From the NCBI GenBank assembly GCA_005880615.1, contig VBID01000050.1:1-38285 (forward strand): a DNA stretch of 38,285 nt. The letters run 5' to 3'. Source of the DNA: Chloroflexota bacterium. GTDB lineage: Bacteria > Chloroflexota > Dormibacteria > CF-121. Both the position numbers and the translations under genes were made by a program. Under the pieces are notes generated by a model. It was not told the DNA's origin and did not search any database. It was given only the letters and a program-made list of their open reading frames with translations. This document shows, piece by piece, positions 36,469 through 38,285 of the stretch. Positions within the stretch are counted from its first letter, which is position 1. Every line of letters begins with the position of its first letter.

Positions 36469-36677
36469 TTCTTGGCCTTCTCGCACCAGACGTAGCTGCG
36501 GCGGGCACCGTTCTTGAGCACGTGGACCTTCAGGTGCCACCGCGCCATCTGGTAATACAAGCGCGACACGGAGGTGGAGGGGAGGAGGATCGCCTTGCCG
36601 TTGCTAGCGGTCTGTCTGAGGGCCTCGGTGATCGCTCCGTGGACTTCGCCTTTGGGTCGCGGTACAAACTTAATCAT
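36465..36677 (-). CDS. 70-aa early protein, possible DNA-binding
   Basis: ATG 36677 overlaps the Cys-paralogue's TGA. It reads MIKFVPRPKGEVHGAITEAL, then RQTASNGKAILLPSTSVSRL, Y-Y-Q-M-A-R-W-H-L-K and a basic beta end (RRSYVWCEKAKK). The TSVSRLYYQMARW part looks like a recognition-helix segment. A longer ORF upstream is rejected because it runs through the paralogue. Confidence 0.65.
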   Translation of the reverse strand: MIKFVPRPKGEVHGAITEALRQTASNGKAILLPSTSVSRLYYQMARWHLKVHVLKNGARRSYVWCEKAKK

Positions 36678-36871
36678 GCGTCCAGCCTTTCCACCACCGT
36701 CTTGTGCCCGGTCGCCGACGTGTGGTGCTCGCCGACGCTCTGCGCCGACTCCGAGTACCGCGTCTTGATCGACTTGTTGAGTGCGCACCCGGGCTCCATG
36801 CAGCGCACGGCGTACCGCCAGAAGTCCGGCGGGCGCGTGTAGTCGCCGAGGAGTTCAGACACCGCGCCCAT
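36674..36871 (-). CDS. 65-aa Cys/His protein, tandem paralogue 2
   Basis: Similar to the gene upstream: Y-A-V-R-C-M-E-P-G-C versus Y-R-V-R-C-L-V-P-G-C, then a helix with K/R and Ser, and GHKTVVERL versus EQHAVVIEDW at the end. The two Cys plus a C-terminal H-x-x-x-x-x-H (HHTSATGH) suggest a one-zinc C-x4-C...H-H knuckle. It overlaps its sibling by 17 nt. Function unknown. Confidence 0.65.
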   Translation of the reverse strand: MGAVSELLGDYTRPPDFWRYAVRCMEPGCALNKSIKTRYSESAQSVGEHHTSATGHKTVVERLDA

Positions 36872-37097
36872 CCTTCCGGAGATCCTCCTCGGGCTCCCAG
36901 TCCTCGATCACCACGGCGTGCTGCTCCCGCGTGGCGTGGCCTTGGGCCAAGGACTTGACGTAGTCGAGCGAGTTGGAGGTCGTGAGGTCTTGGGCCTGCC
37001 GCTCGGCTCGCGCCATCCCGCACCCAGGCACCAGACACCGCACCCGGTAGCGCTCGGGCTTGAGCTCTCCGGGGAGGATGGTGGCGACGATCTTCAT
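36855..37097 (-). CDS. 80-aa Cys/His protein, tandem paralogue 1
   Basis: MKIVATILPGELKPERYRVR, then C-L-V-P-G-C-G, a helix with AERQAQDLTTSNSLDYVKSL, and A-Q-G-H-A-T-R-E-Q-H-A-V-V. Aligns with the next gene over about 45 residues. The C-terminus is acidic (EDWEPEEDL). The ATG overlaps the upstream stop (4 nt). A small zinc-binding early protein; role not known. Confidence 0.65.
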   Translation of the reverse strand: MKIVATILPGELKPERYRVRCLVPGCGMARAERQAQDLTTSNSLDYVKSLAQGHATREQHAVVIEDWEPEEDLRKDGRGV

Positions 37098-37351
37098 GGC
37101 GTCTCCCTCCCCTCGATCCGTGCGAGTAGGGCGTTCGCATCAGATGTCCACTCGTCTGGATCTTCCGCCATCATCGCTCGGTGGATCATCTCCAGCATCT
37201 CCGGCGCGGCGGCGTGAGTTGAGCAGTGTTGGATGTAGATGAGGCGGGGCCCGTGAGGCCCCGTAGGTTCTTGCTCGGTCGCCCTGCAGCCGCAGGCGAG
37301 CCTTGTAAGGCCATGTTGCATAGTGGCGGACGGTCCCGGCGTGTGGGTCAT
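37094..37351 (-). CDS. 85-aa early phage protein (THTPGP/AAPEML type)
   Basis: Begins MTHTPGPSATMQHGLTRLAC and contains STHAAAPEMLEMIHRAMM near residue 45. It is like the widespread small phage proteins that start THTPGPW and carry an (A/N)AxLIAxAPELLxxL helix. Three Cys lie in the first half (LACGCRA; YIQHCS). The function of that family is unknown. ATG overlap with the first early gene is 4 nt. Confidence 0.7.
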   Translation of the reverse strand: MTHTPGPSATMQHGLTRLACGCRATEQEPTGPHGPRLIYIQHCSTHAAAPEMLEMIHRAMMAEDPDEWTSDANALLARIEGRETP

Positions 37352-37605
37352 GGCCGATACCGCTTGGGGTCAAAAAGCGGGAAGATGGCAGCGGCACTCT
37401 CAGAAAAGAGCTTCATACCGTGCGCCACAACGTACTCAGGGGGATACTTGTCCTGATCCGCGTAGGCCGCCCAGTCGTCTACAGCACCCTCCTTCGCGAC
37501 GACGCGGAGCGTGGTGCCATTCGGTGCGCCAAGGTAGGGCAAGCGCTCGGCAGGCACGAGGCGCTCGCTGAGCCAATCGCGGCGGGTCCCTTCTAGGTAT
37601 TGCAT
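37348..37605 (-). CDS. 85-aa first gene of the leftward operon
   Basis: MQYLEGTRRDWLSERLVPAE begins the protein, which has no Cys pairs and ends KLFSESAAAIFPLFDPKRYRP-like. ATG 37605 has GGAGG 5 nt upstream. An earlier ATG at 37617 would lie at the predicted transcription start and give a leaderless form with four more residues. Directly behind the strong early promoter. Function unknown. Confidence 0.7.
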   Translation of the reverse strand: MQYLEGTRRDWLSERLVPAERLPYLGAPNGTTLRVVAKEGAVDDWAAYADQDKYPPEYVVAHGMKLFSESAAAIFPLFDPKRYRP

Positions 37606-37623
37606 GGCGTCCTCCATGTCATG

Positions 37624-37652
37624 ATGCTAGCGGAGGCGCGAGACTATGTCAA
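37624..37652 (-). promoter_or_regulatory. Early leftward promoter (sigma70-like)
   Basis: On the minus strand TTGACA (37652-37647), a 17-bp spacer and TAGCAT (37629-37624), close to the consensus. Predicted start is near 37617. It lies at the very end of the Zn-ribbon gene and just before the long co-directional gene array. It is the only near-consensus hexamer pair I found for that array. Confidence 0.7.
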
Positions 37653-37849
37653 GAGTTATTTCCATTCATGGCGAGGTCGGTCAAGCAGGACGGGCAGCGG
37701 GGTCGCTTGCTCTTGCGCTTTCTTTCACGAGGGAGCCAGCGGTGAAAACAATGAGGGCACCGGAGGCCGTCGAGGACGATGCGGGCCTTGGTGACGCGGC
37801 GATCTCTGAGGAGGTTGGCCACGGCGGCAAGTATAGCACCAGACTTGAC
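37649..37849 (-). CDS. Zinc-ribbon protein, up to 66 aa
   Basis: GTG 37849 opens V-K-S-G-A-I-L-A-A-V-A-N-L-L; a GTG ten codons in (37822) is an alternative. The body RIVLDGLRCPHCFHRWLPRE, then R-K-R-K-S-K-R-P-R-C-P-S-C forms a clear CxxC...CxxC ribbon with a very basic loop, suited to DNA or RNA binding. An extended -10 (TGCTATACT) lies inside the first codons, favouring the shorter form. It is divergent from the HNH-like gene. Confidence 0.6.
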   Translation of the reverse strand, partial: VKSGAILAAVANLLRDRRVTKARIVLDGLRCPHCFHRWLPRERKRKSKRPRCPSCLTDLAMNGNNS

Positions 37850-37881
37850 GTGGCGGTAGGGGGTGGCGTAGGGTAGCGGGC

Positions 37882-38280
37882 GTGAGTCAGATAGGCGCCG
37901 CGATTGACAAGGGCGAGCTCCGCCTCCTCCGACGCGTCTGGCAGGGGATGAAGCAGCGATGCTCGAATCCCAACACGAAGCACTGGCGGTACTACGGCAG
38001 GCGCGGGATCCAGGTCTGCGAGCGGTGGCGGGAATCGTTTGAGAACTTCCTCGCTGACATGGGTCCACGCCCGTCCCCGAAGCATTCGATCGACCGGATC
38101 AACTCCAACGGGAACTACGAACCCGCGAACTGCCGCTGGGCGACGTGGCGACAGCAGATGGAGACGCGTCGCCCGAAAGCTCTCTTCACCGTCCACGCCT
38201 ACGGCGTTGAGGAGGCGATCCGTCTCTTCCTCGAGGCCGACGCGCGGTGGCGCGCGGACCACCCCCAGGAGCCTGCCTAG
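37882..38280 (+). CDS. HNH-like endonuclease/DNA-binding protein
   Basis: 132 aa from GTG 37882. It belongs to a common phage/bacterial HNH-type family: VWQGMKQRCSNPNTKHWRYY, GRRGIQVCERWRESFENFLA, D-M-G-P-R-P, then SIDRINSNGNYEPANCRWAT (about residues 73-92), the pattern W-x-x-M-x-x-R-C...YGxRGIxVC..W...DMGxxP...SIDRxxxxGNYxxxNCRWA. The C-terminus HPQEPA lies in the terminal 26-bp inverted repeat, and the window ends 5 nt after its stop. Confidence 0.8.
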   Translation: MSQIGAAIDKGELRLLRRVWQGMKQRCSNPNTKHWRYYGRRGIQVCERWRESFENFLADMGPRPSPKHSIDRINSNGNYEPANCRWATWRQQMETRRPKALFTVHAYGVEEAIRLFLEADARWRADHPQEPA

Positions 38281-38285
38281 CCGCC
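38260..38285. repeat. 26-bp inverted repeat, right copy (window end)
   Basis: Exact reverse complement of 400-425. It covers the last codons and stop of the HNH-like gene and reaches the last base, so the true repeat may run further. Compatible with inverted terminal repeats, a duplicated endonuclease end, or an assembly break at a repeat. Confidence 0.85.

Noticed and set aside
36465-36788. 107-codon form of the 70-aa early gene
   Set aside because: The first 37 codons lie in another frame of the Cys/His paralogue; ATG 36677 gives the standard 4-nt overlap.
37649-38068. 139-codon minus-strand frame
   Set aside because: Only its last 57-66 codons look coding (Zn ribbon); the earlier part is antisense to the HNH-like gene.
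1-38285. Circular or terminally redundant contig
   Set aside because: I see no direct repeat between the first and last bases; only the 26-bp inverted match was found.
1-38285. tRNA genes or CRISPR arrays
   Set aside because: No cloverleaf-like sequence with a conserved TPsiC arm and no regularly spaced repeats were noticed; the left-end 15-bp phasing has 5-bp units and no spacers. A tRNA scan would settle it.

Overview
The window reads as most of a GC-rich tailed-phage genome (or prophage-like contig). Its head genes run in the order nuclease, large terminase, portal, scaffold-like protein, capsid. It then has P22/T7-type short-tail adaptors, a beta-helix tailspike and a block of Ala/Gly-rich, coiled-coil internal virion proteins. 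I see no tape measure, sheath, integrase, DNA polymerase or helicase. A podovirus-like virion on a Gram-negative host is the best guess: there is an O-antigen-ligase-like membrane protein, a lipoprotein-like lysis candidate and many Sec-type signal peptides. The host itself cannot be read from the sequence.

Nearly everything is on the minus strand and is transcribed from right to left. A near-consensus promoter (TTGACA, 17-bp spacer, TAGCAT) at 37652-37624 fires into a run of small early genes (33.2-37.6 kb): paired Cys-rich paralogues, a ribbon-helix-helix protein, a 255-aa protein of possible recombination role, and many tiny Zn-knuckle or membrane proteins. Then follow a VRR-NUC/Holliday-resolvase-like nuclease split by a +1 shift at CTTTGAC, TerL, a DUF7694-like protein, a Zn-ribbon protein, an HNH endonuclease and the portal (27.0-32.6 kb). 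Next come small structural genes, a scaffold-like protein, a secretory structural protein, the O-antigen-ligase-like gene, the capsid candidate, the tailspike and tail genes (13.3-26.1 kb). A cassette of two methyltransferases and a glycosyltransferase is at 11.3-13.3 kb, followed by an M15 peptidase, internal virion proteins (4.8-10.4 kb) and lysis/accessory genes (0.4-4.5 kb). Only three regions lie on the plus strand: a Fis-type HTH gene with a partner (26.5-27.1 kb), one HNH gene (21.4-22.0 kb) and a terminal HNH-like gene (37.9-38.3 kb).

Four features set it apart. (1) Capsid, tailspike, fibre and other virion candidates carry N-terminal Sec-type signal peptides. (2) Two genes look recoded: a fibronectin-III domain interrupted by an in-frame UGA, and the nuclease split exactly at the prfB-type CUUUGAC site. 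(3) Almost every junction is a 4-nt or 1-nt stop/start overlap, including junctions where only non-canonical starts would keep the pattern. (4) Homing-type endonuclease genes (HNH and LAGLIDADG) sit at many junctions, mostly preserving the coupling.

The left 400 bp is noncoding and holds an ordered set of dyads: two abutting CTTACNTGTAAG units, TTGTCTAGACAA, then ACAAG/CTTGT half-sites alternating every 15 bp. The last 26 bp of the window are an exact reverse complement of positions 400-425, which suggests inverted terminal repeats or an assembly boundary. All calls rest on reading the sequence; no database search was possible.
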